This document shows, one piece after another, positions 51,282-60,721 of a stretch of DNA of 64,000 nucleotides (the first letter of the stretch is position 1; each line of letters opens with the position of its first letter). The stretch is taken from positions 124,001-188,000 of the forward strand of contig CAYTMQ010000002.1 of assembly GCA_964438995.1 (NCBI GenBank), given 5' to 3'. The notes under the pieces were generated by a model, which did not search any database, was not told the origin of the DNA, and saw nothing but the letters and a program-made list of their open reading frames with translations. This DNA is from JABMMZ01 sp964438995. Its GTDB lineage: Bacteria; Bacteroidota; Bacteroidia; NS11-12g; UBA955. The translations under genes and the position numbers were made by a program.

Positions 51282-52151
51282 CTACTGTATCAACAGCTTC
51301 GGTGTGCTCACTTTACCAACCATTGCAAAAAACCCTAAAACTTTTTTATCTGGGTTATTCACACAGAAGATATTACTTGGGATATTGCTTGGTGGAACTG
51401 CAAACAAACCTTGATTGTTTAGTTGAGTAACTATCAGATTTAAATAAATATGCAATTCAGCCGGAATGGTTAATATTTCAATTCTGGCGGTTTCACCTGT
51501 TTTGTATGGTCGGCTCGTAAAGTTATCTCTAATTGGTACAATGAACAAATCACCATCGGCATCTTCGTTAGACGTAAACGCGTTATCAGCTGCTATATTT
51601 ATTTCAGAAGCTTTCAATTGAATGCTGTCATTTCTGAACAATCTAAACCAATAAAAATCGCCTACTCCAGGTTTGTCTTTTGCCCAAAGTGAAACATAAT
51701 TACCTTTTCCTCCGCCAAATCTACCCTGCTCTTCATAATCGTAAGTAAAAGAATCTATAACTGTAGGAGAGCGAAGAGTACTTTGAGACAAATAAGTATT
51801 GGCGCCTTCCTTTACAACCAAAGTGTAGGTATTGTCATATTTAAATGTATTGGCACTTGGAACGAAATAGTACCATCCATTGCCTTTGTAGTTGAATGCA
51901 TGAAAAGTATTGGTACTAGTATCCAAAATGCCAACAGTGTCAACTTGATATCCTTGATAATTCTGATTGTCAAGGTAGGCAATTGATTTCGTAATATGGA
52001 TGAACTGGGTATCTGTGGTTTGGTCGATAATAGCGTCGATAACATATTGTTGCACTGGAGCACCCAAATCCAAGTCAATTGGGTCCTCACACGCCGTGAA
52101 TCCAAAAACAGTTAGTATTGATAAGCTTAAAATATATATAGTCTTTTTCAT
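51282..52151 (-). CDS. DUF4249 lipoprotein
   Basis: A 289-residue lipoprotein with lipobox FGFTAC (Cys21), followed by EDPIDLDLG, the start typical of DUF4249. The mature protein is beta-rich (VIDAIIDQTTDTQFIHITKSIAYLDN, YTLVVKEGANTYLSQSTL, GDFYWFRLFRND). DUF4249 proteins are encoded beside TonB-dependent receptors and probably act as surface partner lipoproteins. It follows the receptor gene by 5 bases. Confidence 0.9.
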   Translation of the reverse strand: MKKTIYILSLSILTVFGFTACEDPIDLDLGAPVQQYVIDAIIDQTTDTQFIHITKSIAYLDNQNYQGYQVDTVGILDTSTNTFHAFNYKGNGWYYFVPSANTFKYDNTYTLVVKEGANTYLSQSTLRSPTVIDSFTYDYEEQGRFGGGKGNYVSLWAKDKPGVGDFYWFRLFRNDSIQLKASEINIAADNAFTSNEDADGDLFIVPIRDNFTSRPYKTGETARIEILTIPAELHIYLNLIVTQLNNQGLFAVPPSNIPSNIFCVNNPDKKVLGFFAMVGKVSTPKLLIQ

Positions 52152-52156
52152 GTGGT

Positions 52157-54526
52157 TTAAAATTTAAAGTTCCAAGAAACTGAAGGAATAACAGAACCAA
52201 TTACTGAGTATCGAATCAATTGTGTTACCATGACATTGTCTGGATTTGTTCTTGTGTAATAAGAGAATGGATTTCTTCTAGCGTAAACATTGTACACACC
52301 AAATACCCAGTTACTTTCCCATTTGGCCGTTTTCTTGTGTGTATATGTTGCAGATAGGTCTAAACGGTTGTAAGGTTTAATAGTAACATTGTTTCTTAAA
52401 TCGCTGGCGTTCTGAGGAATTCCTTGTATGCCTTGGAAACTGTATTTTGTATTTGGCAAGTTGGTAGGTGTTCCTGTTCCAAAGACAAACGCCGACGAAA
52501 TATTCCATTTCTTAGTCAATTCATAAGAAGCCACTATGTTTAAATTGTGTCTTCTATCGAATCTGTTTCTATACCATTCATTCTTACTGATGCCTTCAAC
52601 TTGTCTTTCAGATTTAGACAAGGTATAAGAAATCCATCCAGTTAATTTACCAACGTTTTTCTTAGCGTAAATTTCTAAACCATAAGCTCTGCCCTTGCCG
52701 TTTAATAGATCTGCTTCTAATAAGTTGTTCAACAAAAGATTTGCTCCATCAATATAGTCAATTTGGTTTTGTAATTCTTTGTAATACACTTCAGCAGACA
52801 ATTCGTAATCGATAGCTTTTCCAAAGTTTTTAAAGTATCCAAAAGCAACTTGGTCGGCTATTTGAGGTTTTATATTATTGGTTGATGGTGTCCATACATC
52901 TAATGGAACAGATGCTGCGGTATTAGAAATTAAATGAAGATACTGAGCCATACGGTTGTAACTCAATTTTAATGATGACAATTTAGACATCTTATAATTG
53001 GCTGAGAATCTAGGTTCAGGAACGGTGTATTGTTGAATAAGTTCACCTGCGCCGTACTCTTTTGAGGAGCTAATCACTGCTCTTTGAGCAGCTACTGGCC
53101 TTGACAATTCGTATGCAGTACCTTTACCTATGTATCTAAAATTTGACAATCTAACACCATATTTCATGGTCAGTTTCGAATTGGCTTTTTGTTCGTTCTC
53201 AACATAAACACCACTTTCTAAGGCATATTTGTTTGGCAAACCAAACTGTACCACATTGCCTTGGTCGCTTGAAACGGCGTCTCCAGGTTTAAAGATATAA
53301 TACGTTGAAACGCCGCCAAATGTCAAGATATTTTTTGAATTGATGTAGTACGTGAAATCAGGTTTTAAGCTATAGTTGATGATGTTAGACTTCCAATCGA
53401 AAGTATTTCCATCTGCTCCAAAACCAATTTTGTAATCGTATTTGCTGTAGTAAGTTGTGAAATTTGAAAACAACTTTTTAGAAAACAAGTGGTTCCATCT
53501 AAAAGTAGCTGTTTGGTTTCCCCAATCAAACTTAGCACCAGGAGCGCCAAAGACATCCCTACCAAGGTAAGTAGAAAAGAATATTTTGTTGTTGGCATTG
53601 ATGACGTAATTGATTTTTCCGGTTAAATCATAGAAATAAAAAATCGCATCTTTTAAACTTTCATTATTGGCTAAGAAAGGTTTTGCCAATACATCTATAT
53701 AACTTCTTCTAGCCGCAACAATAAAGCTAGATTTATTTTTGAATTTTTCGTTTTTGTGAGCTATTGGTCCTTCTACAGACAATCTGCTAAAAATCAAACC
53801 AACACCACCGTTCACTTCAAATTTTTTGGTATTGCCATCCTTCATTCTCACATCGAGGGTAGAAGACAAGCGACCGCCATATTGTGCAGGAATACCGCCT
53901 TTGATCAATTTGACTTCTTTCACAGCATCAGGATTGAATACTGAAAAGAAACCAAATAAATGTGAAGAGTTGAACACTGGCGCTTCGTCAAGCAAAATCA
54001 AATTCTGGTCAATACTACCCCCTCTAACGTTGAATCCAGTTGCGCCCTCTCCTACAGTGCTAACACCAGGAAGTAGCTGAACAGATTTCACGATATCGAC
54101 TTCACCTAATAGAGCAGGTATCTTTTTAATTTGATTGATGTTGAGATTATTGGTACTCATTTCAACCTTTTCGACATTGTTCTCTTTCTTTTTAGCTGTG
54201 ATTTTCACCCCTTTGAAAACCTCTTCAATTTTAGGCAACTCAATGTTTTTGGTAACATTTTTATTGATTCTAAGATTGATAGAAACCGATTTGAAAGTAG
54301 GATAATAATAGTTAATGGTATAAGTTCCAGAATCTAAACTTAAAGAATAAAAGCCATAGATGTTTGAACTGGCTGTTACTTTAGAGTTTTCGACAGAGAT
54401 GTTACAACCAGAGATGATTTCCCCATTAGTTGAATCTTTTACATAACCACTTAATGTGAATTTGTTTTGTGCATTTAGAAATTGTAGAACACTTATAAAT
54501 GCTCCCAATAGAAAAAGTTTTTTCAT
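52157..54526 (-). CDS. TonB-dependent receptor
   Basis: From ATG 54526 the protein has 789 residues. A signal peptide (MKKLFLLGAFISVLQFLNAQ) is followed by a carboxypeptidase-regulatory-like domain (about 22-100: FTLSGYVKDSTNGEIISGCNISV), the plug (about 125-235: KKIPALLGEVDIVKSVQLLPGV, GFNVRGGSIDQNLILLDEAPVF, VKLIKGGIPAQYGGRLSSTLDV) and a beta-barrel ending SVIPSVSWNFKF. It takes up an unknown ligand across the outer membrane. A DUF4249 lipoprotein gene follows in the same operon, a common pairing without SusD. The gene has a candidate promoter at 54536. Confidence 0.95.
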   Translation of the reverse strand: MKKLFLLGAFISVLQFLNAQNKFTLSGYVKDSTNGEIISGCNISVENSKVTASSNIYGFYSLSLDSGTYTINYYYPTFKSVSINLRINKNVTKNIELPKIEEVFKGVKITAKKKENNVEKVEMSTNNLNINQIKKIPALLGEVDIVKSVQLLPGVSTVGEGATGFNVRGGSIDQNLILLDEAPVFNSSHLFGFFSVFNPDAVKEVKLIKGGIPAQYGGRLSSTLDVRMKDGNTKKFEVNGGVGLIFSRLSVEGPIAHKNEKFKNKSSFIVAARRSYIDVLAKPFLANNESLKDAIFYFYDLTGKINYVINANNKIFFSTYLGRDVFGAPGAKFDWGNQTATFRWNHLFSKKLFSNFTTYYSKYDYKIGFGADGNTFDWKSNIINYSLKPDFTYYINSKNILTFGGVSTYYIFKPGDAVSSDQGNVVQFGLPNKYALESGVYVENEQKANSKLTMKYGVRLSNFRYIGKGTAYELSRPVAAQRAVISSSKEYGAGELIQQYTVPEPRFSANYKMSKLSSLKLSYNRMAQYLHLISNTAASVPLDVWTPSTNNIKPQIADQVAFGYFKNFGKAIDYELSAEVYYKELQNQIDYIDGANLLLNNLLEADLLNGKGRAYGLEIYAKKNVGKLTGWISYTLSKSERQVEGISKNEWYRNRFDRRHNLNIVASYELTKKWNISSAFVFGTGTPTNLPNTKYSFQGIQGIPQNASDLRNNVTIKPYNRLDLSATYTHKKTAKWESNWVFGVYNVYARRNPFSYYTRTNPDNVMVTQLIRYSVIGSVIPSVSWNFKF

Positions 54527-54535
54527 ATAGCGCTG

Positions 54536-54543
54536 CAAAAGTA
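54536..54543 (-). promoter_or_regulatory. -7 element for the TonB receptor operon
   Basis: On the minus strand TACTTTTG fits TAnnTTTG and lies 10 bases before the ATG at 54526, so the leader would be very short. A TTTG lies 26 bases upstream, farther than the usual 20. Confidence 0.4.
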
Positions 54544-54648
54544 ACAAGCTAGAGGTGCTTTTGTTTGACCAAAAGATGAAATAGTGAAAATTTCGACAAA
54601 CAAATTTATTGAAGTTTTAAATTACCAATAAAATATAAACAGAAAACA

Positions 54649-54656
54649 TATCTTTG
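54649..54656 (+). promoter_or_regulatory. -7 element for the L,D-transpeptidase gene
   Basis: TATCTTTG fits TAnnTTTG and lies 9 bases before the ATG at 54666, implying a leader of only a few bases or none. No TTTG is found at -33. Confidence 0.4.
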
Positions 54657-54665
54657 TTTCAAAAT

Positions 54666-56480
54666 ATGACTTTGAGAATTAAACATCTCTACATTGTATT
54701 ACTAGTTTTTGCGCTAGTTTTTAATGCTTGTAAAAAGAAAACCAAATTACCCACTTTAGCAGAAGGATTTGATGAAGAACTGGTGCCAGAGCGCATTAAA
54801 TCAGTACTTTCAAACTTATCTAAGGACACCATTTTTTCTCATTTTTTTGATTCCATCAGACCGATTTATAGTAAAAATGATTATGCCCCACTTTGGATAA
54901 GCAAACTAAAACAACCCTCATTTTTAAAGACTATTAAGTTAATAACTGATAGCATTGCATATGAGGGACTGAAGCAAGAGCATTATTATGTGGACAGTGT
55001 ACTAAAATACACTTCAATTATTGCAAACAGTGATAGTAATAAAATAACCAGCACAATTTATGATGATTGTGCTAAAGCAGATTTATACATCAGTAATTTG
55101 TTGGTTGGTTTATGGCATGACAAAGTCTTAGGTCGCACCAATCCTAAGGAGGTCCTTGGTCAGAAATACACACTGCCCTACCCCAACCATCCTGGATTTG
55201 ATTTATTATCCGTCATAAATGACGATTCAGGTTTGTATAAATTGCAATATTACTATCCCAAGCATCCAGATTATTGGAAATTGAAACAGTTACTATATGA
55301 TGCCTATTCAATAACAGAAGGCAAAGAAACATTTATAGATACTGTAGGCATTAGAAAATTAAAACCTGGAGATACAACTACCATTGTTCCTTTATTGGCT
55401 GAGAGAATGGTTGAACTGGGCTATGCGCCTGATAGCATTTTACCCGACTTTGAGGGTGCCATTGTTTATACAAGACGTTTGGCTAAATACGTTATTGAAT
55501 TTCAAAAAAACAGCAATGTTACAGACGACGGTATAATTGGCAAAGCGACTTTGAAATTATTGAATGCTTCTAGAAATGATAAAATTGATGAAATAAGAGC
55601 CAACATAGAACGCAGCAGATGGTTAGGTGTAGAGCCAATAAAACCTTATGTTAGGGTTAACATTCCTGAATTTATGTTGTACATGTATTATCCTGATAGT
55701 GTAAAAACATTGGTAGTATGTGTAGGAAAAGGCAAAGAGCGCTATTACGATTTAAAATCTAAAAAATACGTAGTGAGTAAAAACTACTTGGACAAACCTA
55801 TGAATCATGAAACGCCGCAAGTCTATTCAAATATTGATTATGTGATTTTGAATCCAACATGGACAGTTCCATCTAGTATTGTAGGAAGAGAGATGTACAA
55901 TTTGATAGTTAGGAATCCAAATTATTTAACAAAAAATGGTTACGAAGTCTTTAAAAATGGAGAGAAAGTAGATCCAACGAGCATCAATTGGAGGAAGTAC
56001 AGTCCGGGTAATATACCTTATACGATAAGACAGAATGCGGGTGATGACAATTCATTAGGTAAAATAAAATTTACATTTAAAAATCCTTTTGATGTGTATT
56101 TACATGACACGCCTTTAAAAAGTAAGTTCAAGCTAAACAACAGGGCTGTTAGTCATGGTTGTGTAAGGGTTCAGAGTCCGGTTGATTTAACAGGATTTGT
56201 CTTACAACAAAACACCAAAACGACATACGATGATGTATTGATTATGATGGGCTTGCCACCAACAGATACGGCAAGAGCGAGAAAATGGAGCGAAGACACG
56301 ACAAGTTATAAGAAAATAGTCAAGAAAACTTACCCAATAAGATTGGAAAACAAAATGACGGTATTTTTTGATTATCGCACAATCATCTTTGATGACATGG
56401 GCAATGCACGATATTTGTTTGATGTGTATGACAAAAACAGGGCAATTATTGATGCATTGAACAGCAGAAAACGCAATTGA
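54666..56480 (+). CDS. L,D-transpeptidase (YcbB family) lipoprotein
   Basis: From ATG 54666 the protein has 604 residues; the upstream TTG is less likely. A hydrophobic start ends in VFNACKKK, a lipobox with Cys near 25. A first alpha-helical domain (about 60-220) and a PG-binding-like helical part (AKYVIEFQKNSNVTDDGIIGKATLKLLN) precede the YkuD catalytic domain. There ISHGC-type motif AVSHGCVRVQ holds the active Cys499, with the substrate His upstream in YLHDTPLKSKF. It makes 3-3 cross-links in peptidoglycan or attaches proteins to it. A single gene with a bidirectional terminator. Confidence 0.9.
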   Translation: MTLRIKHLYIVLLVFALVFNACKKKTKLPTLAEGFDEELVPERIKSVLSNLSKDTIFSHFFDSIRPIYSKNDYAPLWISKLKQPSFLKTIKLITDSIAYEGLKQEHYYVDSVLKYTSIIANSDSNKITSTIYDDCAKADLYISNLLVGLWHDKVLGRTNPKEVLGQKYTLPYPNHPGFDLLSVINDDSGLYKLQYYYPKHPDYWKLKQLLYDAYSITEGKETFIDTVGIRKLKPGDTTTIVPLLAERMVELGYAPDSILPDFEGAIVYTRRLAKYVIEFQKNSNVTDDGIIGKATLKLLNASRNDKIDEIRANIERSRWLGVEPIKPYVRVNIPEFMLYMYYPDSVKTLVVCVGKGKERYYDLKSKKYVVSKNYLDKPMNHETPQVYSNIDYVILNPTWTVPSSIVGREMYNLIVRNPNYLTKNGYEVFKNGEKVDPTSINWRKYSPGNIPYTIRQNAGDDNSLGKIKFTFKNPFDVYLHDTPLKSKFKLNNRAVSHGCVRVQSPVDLTGFVLQQNTKTTYDDVLIMMGLPPTDTARARKWSEDTTSYKKIVKKTYPIRLENKMTVFFDYRTIIFDDMGNARYLFDVYDKNRAIIDALNSRKRN

Positions 56481-56492
56481 TTAAACGCATAA

Positions 56493-56519
56493 AAAAAGCC
56501 TCCAATTTGGAGGCTTTTT
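56493..56519. terminator. Bidirectional terminator between the transpeptidase and atpC genes
   Basis: AAAAAGCCTCCA and its exact complement surround ATT, giving a 12-bp stem with T tracts on both strands. It lies 12 bases after the transpeptidase stop and 21 bases after the atpC stop on the other strand. Confidence 0.88.
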
Positions 56520-56540
56520 CAATATTGATTAGATTAAGGC

Positions 56541-56771
56541 TTAAGCCAAAATCACGACTTTATTATTAACAACTTCAATGATTCCACCTTTAATAGGGAA
56601 CTCTTTTTTACTAGAGCCGTCATCAACGATAACGTTACCAGTAGTAAGAGCAGAGATCATTGGAGCGTGCATGTTCTTGATCTGAAAACTACCGTTAACA
56701 CCAGGAAGAGTAACGATGGTAGCTTCACCTGAGAACAAAGTAGCGTCTGGAGAAAGGATATCAACTTGCAT
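56541..56771 (-). CDS. atpC: ATP synthase F1 subunit epsilon
   Basis: A 76-residue protein, the beta-sandwich domain only: MQVDILSPDATLFSGEATIVTLPGVNGSF and MHAPMISALTTGNVIV are typical. The C-terminal helical hairpin found in many bacterial epsilon subunits is absent, as is common in Bacteroidota. It follows atpD by 8 bases. The other ATP synthase genes are not in the window, so atpDC is a split-off unit. Confidence 0.93.
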   Translation of the reverse strand: MQVDILSPDATLFSGEATIVTLPGVNGSFQIKNMHAPMISALTTGNVIVDDGSSKKEFPIKGGIIEVVNNKVVILA

Positions 56772-56779
56772 ACAACTGA

Positions 56780-58285
56780 TTAGTTAGCTTCAGCCATCAA
56801 TTTCTTACCTTTTTCGATTGCTTCTTCGATTGTACCTACAAGGTTGAAAGCAGCTTCAGGATATTCATCAACTTCACCATCAAGGATCATGTTAAAGCCT
56901 TTGATGGTTTCTTTGATATCAACCAATTTACCTTGCAAACCAGTGAACTGTTCAGCAACGTGGAAAGGTTGAGACAAGAAACGTTGAACACGTCTAGCAC
57001 GAGATACAACCAACTTATCTTCTTCACTCAACTCATCCATACCAAGGATGGCGATGATATCTTGAAGTTCTTTGTAACGTTGTAAGATTTGTTTAACTCT
57101 TTGAGCAGTGTTATAATGTTCAGCACCTAAGATGTCTGGAGTTAAGATACGAGAAGTAGAATCTAGAGGGTCAACCGCAGGATAGATACCAAGCTCAGCG
57201 ATTTTACGAGACAATACAGTAGTAGCGTCTAAGTGGGTAAATGTAGTAGCTGGAGCAGGGTCAGTCAAGTCATCCGCAGGCACATATACAGCTTGAACTG
57301 AAGTGATAGAACCTCTAGTTGTAGAAGTGATACGTTCTTGCATCACACCCATTTCAGTAGCAAGAGTTGGTTGGTAACCTACTGCAGAAGGCATACGACC
57401 TAAAAGAGCAGATACTTCAGAACCAGCTTGAGTGAAACGGAAGATGTTATCAATGAAGAAAAGGATATCTTTACCTTGACCTTGGCCATCACCATCACGG
57501 AAATATTCAGCAACAGTTAAACCAGACAAAGCAACACGAGCACGAGCTCCTGGAGGTTCATTCATCTGACCGAAAACCAGGGTAGCTTGAGATTTTTTCA
57601 ATTCAGCAGTATCTACTTTAGATAGATCCCATCCGCCTTCTTCCATGCTGTGGGCAAATTCTTTACCATATTTAATAACGCCAGATTCGATCATCTCACG
57701 TAATAAGTCGTTACCTTCACGAGTACGTTCACCAACACCAGCGAATACAGACATACCTTCGTATGCTTTGGCGATGTTGTTGATCAACTCCATGATCAAA
57801 ACTGTTTTACCAACACCAGCACCACCAAACAAACCGATTTTACCACCTTTAGCATAAGGTTCTAACAAATCGATTACTTTGATACCTGTGTATAGAGGTT
57901 CAGTAGAAGTAGATAAATTATCAAAAGTTGGAGCTTCAGCGTGAATAGCACGGCTTTGAGTATTAGCTAAAACGTTGATACCGTCGATAGCTTCACCAAC
58001 AACATTCATAAGACGACCTTTGATTTCATCACCAACTGGCATTGAAATTGGTTTTCCTGTATCGGTTACTTGAGTACCTCTAACAAGACCATCAGTACTG
58101 TCCATTGCGATTGCTCTAACAGTATTTTCACCTAAGTGCTGTTGTACTTCTAAAACCACAACTGTGCCATCAGGTTTAGAAACGTTAAGAGCGTCTAAGA
58201 TTCTTGGAAGGACTGAACCTTCACCACTAAAATTAACGTCGACAACTGGGCCGATGACTTGTGATATTTTTCCGGTATTTGCCAT
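56780..58285 (-). CDS. atpD: ATP synthase F1 subunit beta
   Basis: The catalytic subunit of F1, 501 residues. Walker A GGAGVGKTVLIMEL, GERTREGNDL, the beta signature PAPATTFTHLDATTVLSR and the DELSEEDK loop are all present. It synthesises ATP at the inner membrane with alpha, gamma, delta and epsilon. It forms a two-gene operon with atpC, terminated at 56493-56519, with a candidate promoter at 58313-58347. Confidence 0.98.
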   Translation of the reverse strand: MANTGKISQVIGPVVDVNFSGEGSVLPRILDALNVSKPDGTVVVLEVQQHLGENTVRAIAMDSTDGLVRGTQVTDTGKPISMPVGDEIKGRLMNVVGEAIDGINVLANTQSRAIHAEAPTFDNLSTSTEPLYTGIKVIDLLEPYAKGGKIGLFGGAGVGKTVLIMELINNIAKAYEGMSVFAGVGERTREGNDLLREMIESGVIKYGKEFAHSMEEGGWDLSKVDTAELKKSQATLVFGQMNEPPGARARVALSGLTVAEYFRDGDGQGQGKDILFFIDNIFRFTQAGSEVSALLGRMPSAVGYQPTLATEMGVMQERITSTTRGSITSVQAVYVPADDLTDPAPATTFTHLDATTVLSRKIAELGIYPAVDPLDSTSRILTPDILGAEHYNTAQRVKQILQRYKELQDIIAILGMDELSEEDKLVVSRARRVQRFLSQPFHVAEQFTGLQGKLVDIKETIKGFNMILDGEVDEYPEAAFNLVGTIEEAIEKGKKLMAEAN

Positions 58286-58312
58286 TTAATATTTGGTTTT
58301 TAAAATTTGGTG

Positions 58313-58347
58313 CAAAAGTAAGAATTAAAATTGATTAAATTATCAAA
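58313..58347 (-). promoter_or_regulatory. Promoter of atpDC
   Basis: On the minus strand TTTG (58344-58347) and TACTTTTG (58313-58320) are 23 bases apart, slightly wide of the usual 19-21. The -7 element is 27 bases before the atpD ATG. Confidence 0.5.
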
Positions 58348-58407
58348 TAAATCCACATTTTTTCTAAGATGTCCTAAAACAGCGTAGTGTATTGTATTTA
58401 CAAATAA

Positions 58408-58434
58408 AAAAGCCCGGTTAATAACCGGGCTTTT
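58408..58434 (-). terminator. Terminator of the RRM gene
   Basis: AAAAGCCCGGTTA and its complement TAACCGGGCTTTT, with one A between, form a strong stem with T runs 20 bases beyond the RRM gene stop codon. Confidence 0.85.
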
Positions 58435-58454
58435 AAGGTGATAAAATCGAAAAA

Positions 58455-58754
58455 TTAATATCTTCTCGTGTTTCTTGGTTTGTTAAATCCGCCGCCTCTG
58501 TTTCCACCTTCTTCTCTTGGTCTGGCTTCATTCACAACTAAGTTTCTCTCCATGAAAGTTTTTTCGTGTAACGCAGAGATAGCTGCTTGTCCTTCTTCGT
58601 CGCTTGCCATTTCTAAAATAGCAAAACCTCTAGAACGACCTGTTTCTCTGTCTTTAATAATCCTTGCTGAGCTAACTGCACCGTACTGTGCAAAAAGGCT
58701 TTCCAAATCTCGCTCGCTCGCTTTGTAGCTGAGATTGCCTACATAAATGTTCAT
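58455..58754 (-). CDS. Small RRM-type RNA-binding protein
   Basis: A 99-residue protein with one RNA recognition motif, as in bacterial Rbp proteins. RNP2 is IYVGNL (3-8) and RNP1 is RSRGFAILEM (41-50). A short basic, glycine-rich tail (REEGGNRGGGFNKPRNTRRY) follows. In Bacteroidota such proteins are abundant and act in post-transcriptional control. A single gene with its own terminator and a candidate promoter. Confidence 0.94.
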   Translation of the reverse strand: MNIYVGNLSYKASERDLESLFAQYGAVSSARIIKDRETGRSRGFAILEMASDEEGQAAISALHEKTFMERNLVVNEARPREEGGNRGGGFNKPRNTRRY

Positions 58755-58803
58755 TATAAATTAAGTTAAATCGTGCGCTATTATTAACTAATAACACAGA
58801 TAA

Positions 58804-58811
58804 CAAAGGTA
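58804..58811 (-). promoter_or_regulatory. -7 element for the RRM gene
   Basis: On the minus strand TACCTTTG, identical to the yidC promoter element, lies 50 bases before the ATG at 58754. The base run at -33 is T-rich but not TTTG. Confidence 0.5.
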
Positions 58812-58896
58812 AGTGCTAAATTCCGTATTAAAAAGTTTTATTTAAAAGATTAATGATTATTTAATTTTCTAAACACACTTTTCTTAACAAAACAGC

Positions 58897-59298
58897 TTAC
58901 TTCTTATCTATTATTCTTAGAATTTTATCTAGCTTTTGTGGAGTTAATGGCTTGGTAATAAAATCTTTAATGATTTTATACTTCAATGCTTTGTTCTTAT
59001 CTGCAGAATCTATTGATGTTGTGAAAACAAAACATGGAATCTGCTTTGCTCCTGGTATCTTCTGAAACTCTTCTATAAACTGCCATCCATTAAAAATCGG
59101 CATATTCAAATCGAAAAAGATGGCATCAGGTACTTCTACTTTGGTGGATAATACCTCTTTAAGTTTTATTAATGCTGATTCTGCACTCAAGAATGTTTCT
59201 ACATTTTCGCAAAATTCATTTGCAGCAATCAGTTTATTGGTGAGAAAAATTATTACATCATCATCATCAACTATATATATTCGGTCTAGCTTTTTCAA
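58897..59298 (-). CDS. Single-domain response regulator
   Basis: A 133-residue CheY-like receiver domain with no output domain. The acidic pocket is DDDD (11-14), the phosphorylated residue is Asp63 in FFDLNMP, the switch residues are TT at 93-94 and the conserved Lys116 is in ITKPL. The FNGWQFIEEF helix is typical of Bacteroidota single-domain regulators. The cognate kinase is unknown; none is adjacent. Confidence 0.92.
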   Translation of the reverse strand: MKKLDRIYIVDDDDVIIFLTNKLIAANEFCENVETFLSAESALIKLKEVLSTKVEVPDAIFFDLNMPIFNGWQFIEEFQKIPGAKQIPCFVFTTSIDSADKNKALKYKIIKDFITKPLTPQKLDKILRIIDKK

Positions 59299-59460
59299 TT
59301 TGTATTTATGTAAATTTAAGTTGGTTAAAATTAGTTTTCAATACTAAACAATTTTATTGTGTATACAAGCATTTTTTTTTATCTTTTAAAATTGTATCTA
59401 TCAATGAATCAATTGTTTCCACAAATATCCCAAACATTAAAGTAATATTAAAGTAAGGTT

Positions 59461-59493
59461 AAAAAAACAACCGACGCCTTTCGACGCCGGTTG
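59461..59493 (-). terminator. Terminator of the Hsp20 gene
   Basis: On the minus strand CAACCGGCGTC and GGCGTCGGTTG form an 11-bp stem with two G-U pairs and a GAAA tetraloop, followed directly by seven T. It lies 34 bases after the Hsp20 stop codon. Confidence 0.9.
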
Positions 59494-59527
59494 TAACACA
59501 TACTACTATTCAACTTTCAAAATATGT

Positions 59528-59965
59528 TTATTTAATTACTATTGTACTTTGTTTCTCTACCTTGTTCTTAGGAATCTGCAAATTCAAAATGCCATTGTCG
59601 AAACTTGCTTCTATTTCTGAAGTGTTCAGTTTTGACACGTTAAAACTGCGACTGAATTTACCATATGACGTTTCGCGTCTCACAAATTTCTCGTTTTCTT
59701 CTTTGATCTCTGTTTTTCTCTCCCCTTCGATGTTTAACATATCGCCCTCGATAGAAATCTTAATGTCTTCTTTCTTAATGCCAGGTAATGACATGTGAAT
59801 TTCGAAGTGATTTTCTTTTTCAATCACATCGGCTTGTGGAATAAAGCCCATTGTTTGTTTGTGCAATTTTGAATCATCAAAAAATGCATTTACAAGTGAA
59901 TTAAATGAGTTAGGAATTAAACTCTCATTAAAAAATGTCTCAGGTTTTGATTTGATAAGTACCAT
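59528..59965 (-). CDS. Hsp20/alpha-crystallin small heat shock protein
   Basis: A 145-residue small heat shock protein. The alpha-crystallin domain runs from about residue 40 to the end: ADVIEKENHFEIHMSLPGIKKEDIKISIEGDML, then RRETSYGKFSRSFNVS and FDNGILNLQIPKN, with the conserved A.F.NGiL.l..PK motif. It holds unfolding proteins for other chaperones. No CIRCE-type inverted repeat is seen upstream. Confidence 0.94.
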   Translation of the reverse strand: MVLIKSKPETFFNESLIPNSFNSLVNAFFDDSKLHKQTMGFIPQADVIEKENHFEIHMSLPGIKKEDIKISIEGDMLNIEGERKTEIKEENEKFVRRETSYGKFSRSFNVSKLNTSEIEASFDNGILNLQIPKNKVEKQSTIVIK

Positions 59966-60066
59966 AAATTTATTCTTTTTATTTGATACATATCTAGCAA
60001 CTTAAAAACCAATCGATATTTTACGCCATTTTGGCGCATTTCAACTAAAAATATCGAAATACGATG

Positions 60067-60645
60067 TCATTTTGTCTTGTTTCGAGTAAAACAATTTGAC
60101 AAATGGTCGTTTACCATGCCTATACTTTGCATTTTAGCATAGCAAACGGTAGAACCCATAAATTTAAATCCCCTTTTTTTCATGTCTTTGGCCATGGCAT
60201 CACTGATTTCTGTTTTAGATGCCACCTCTCCCATTGTACTTGGATTATTGTCTATCACTTGATGATTTGTAAACGACCAAATATAATTGGCAAATGAACC
60301 AAACTCTTTCTGAGTTTTAATGAAGAGTTTTGCATTGTTTACAGCAGCCACAATTTTTAATCTATTTCTGATAATGCCTGCGTTTTGCATCAATTCTTCA
60401 ATTTTATCATCATTAAAATTTGCCACTTTATGAACATCAAAGTTGGCAAATGCTTTTCTGAAATTTTCTCTTTTAACCAGAATTGTGTACCAGCTTAATC
60501 CAGCTTGAAACGATTCAAGAATCATCATTTCGAATAGATGCTTATCGTCTTTGCTTGGCACGCCCCATTCTTCATCATGGTAAGCTTTGTATAAATCGTC
60601 TTTTAGACACCATTGGCAGCGGATTATTTCTGATTGTTTTGACAT
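60067..60645 (-). CDS. tag: DNA-3-methyladenine glycosylase I
   Basis: Tag removes 3-methyladenine from alkylated DNA. From ATG 60645 the protein has 192 residues. The family motifs are RCQWCLKDDLYKAYHDEEWG (zinc Cys and the substrate pocket), FEMMILESFQAGLSWYTIL (catalytic Glu region), NAGIIRNRLKI, and KRGFKFMGSTVCYAKMQSIGMVNDH (last zinc ligands). TATTTTTG on the minus strand at 60651-60658 is a candidate -7 element only 6 bases before the ATG, so the mRNA could be almost leaderless. Confidence 0.95.
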   Translation of the reverse strand: MSKQSEIIRCQWCLKDDLYKAYHDEEWGVPSKDDKHLFEMMILESFQAGLSWYTILVKRENFRKAFANFDVHKVANFNDDKIEELMQNAGIIRNRLKIVAAVNNAKLFIKTQKEFGSFANYIWSFTNHQVIDNNPSTMGEVASKTEISDAMAKDMKKRGFKFMGSTVCYAKMQSIGMVNDHLSNCFTRNKTK

Positions 60646-60721
60646 ACAGACAAAAATACACAAACTGTGGAAACATTGAAATACAATACATAACTATATA
60701 TAGCGTTATTTGTAAAATAAT

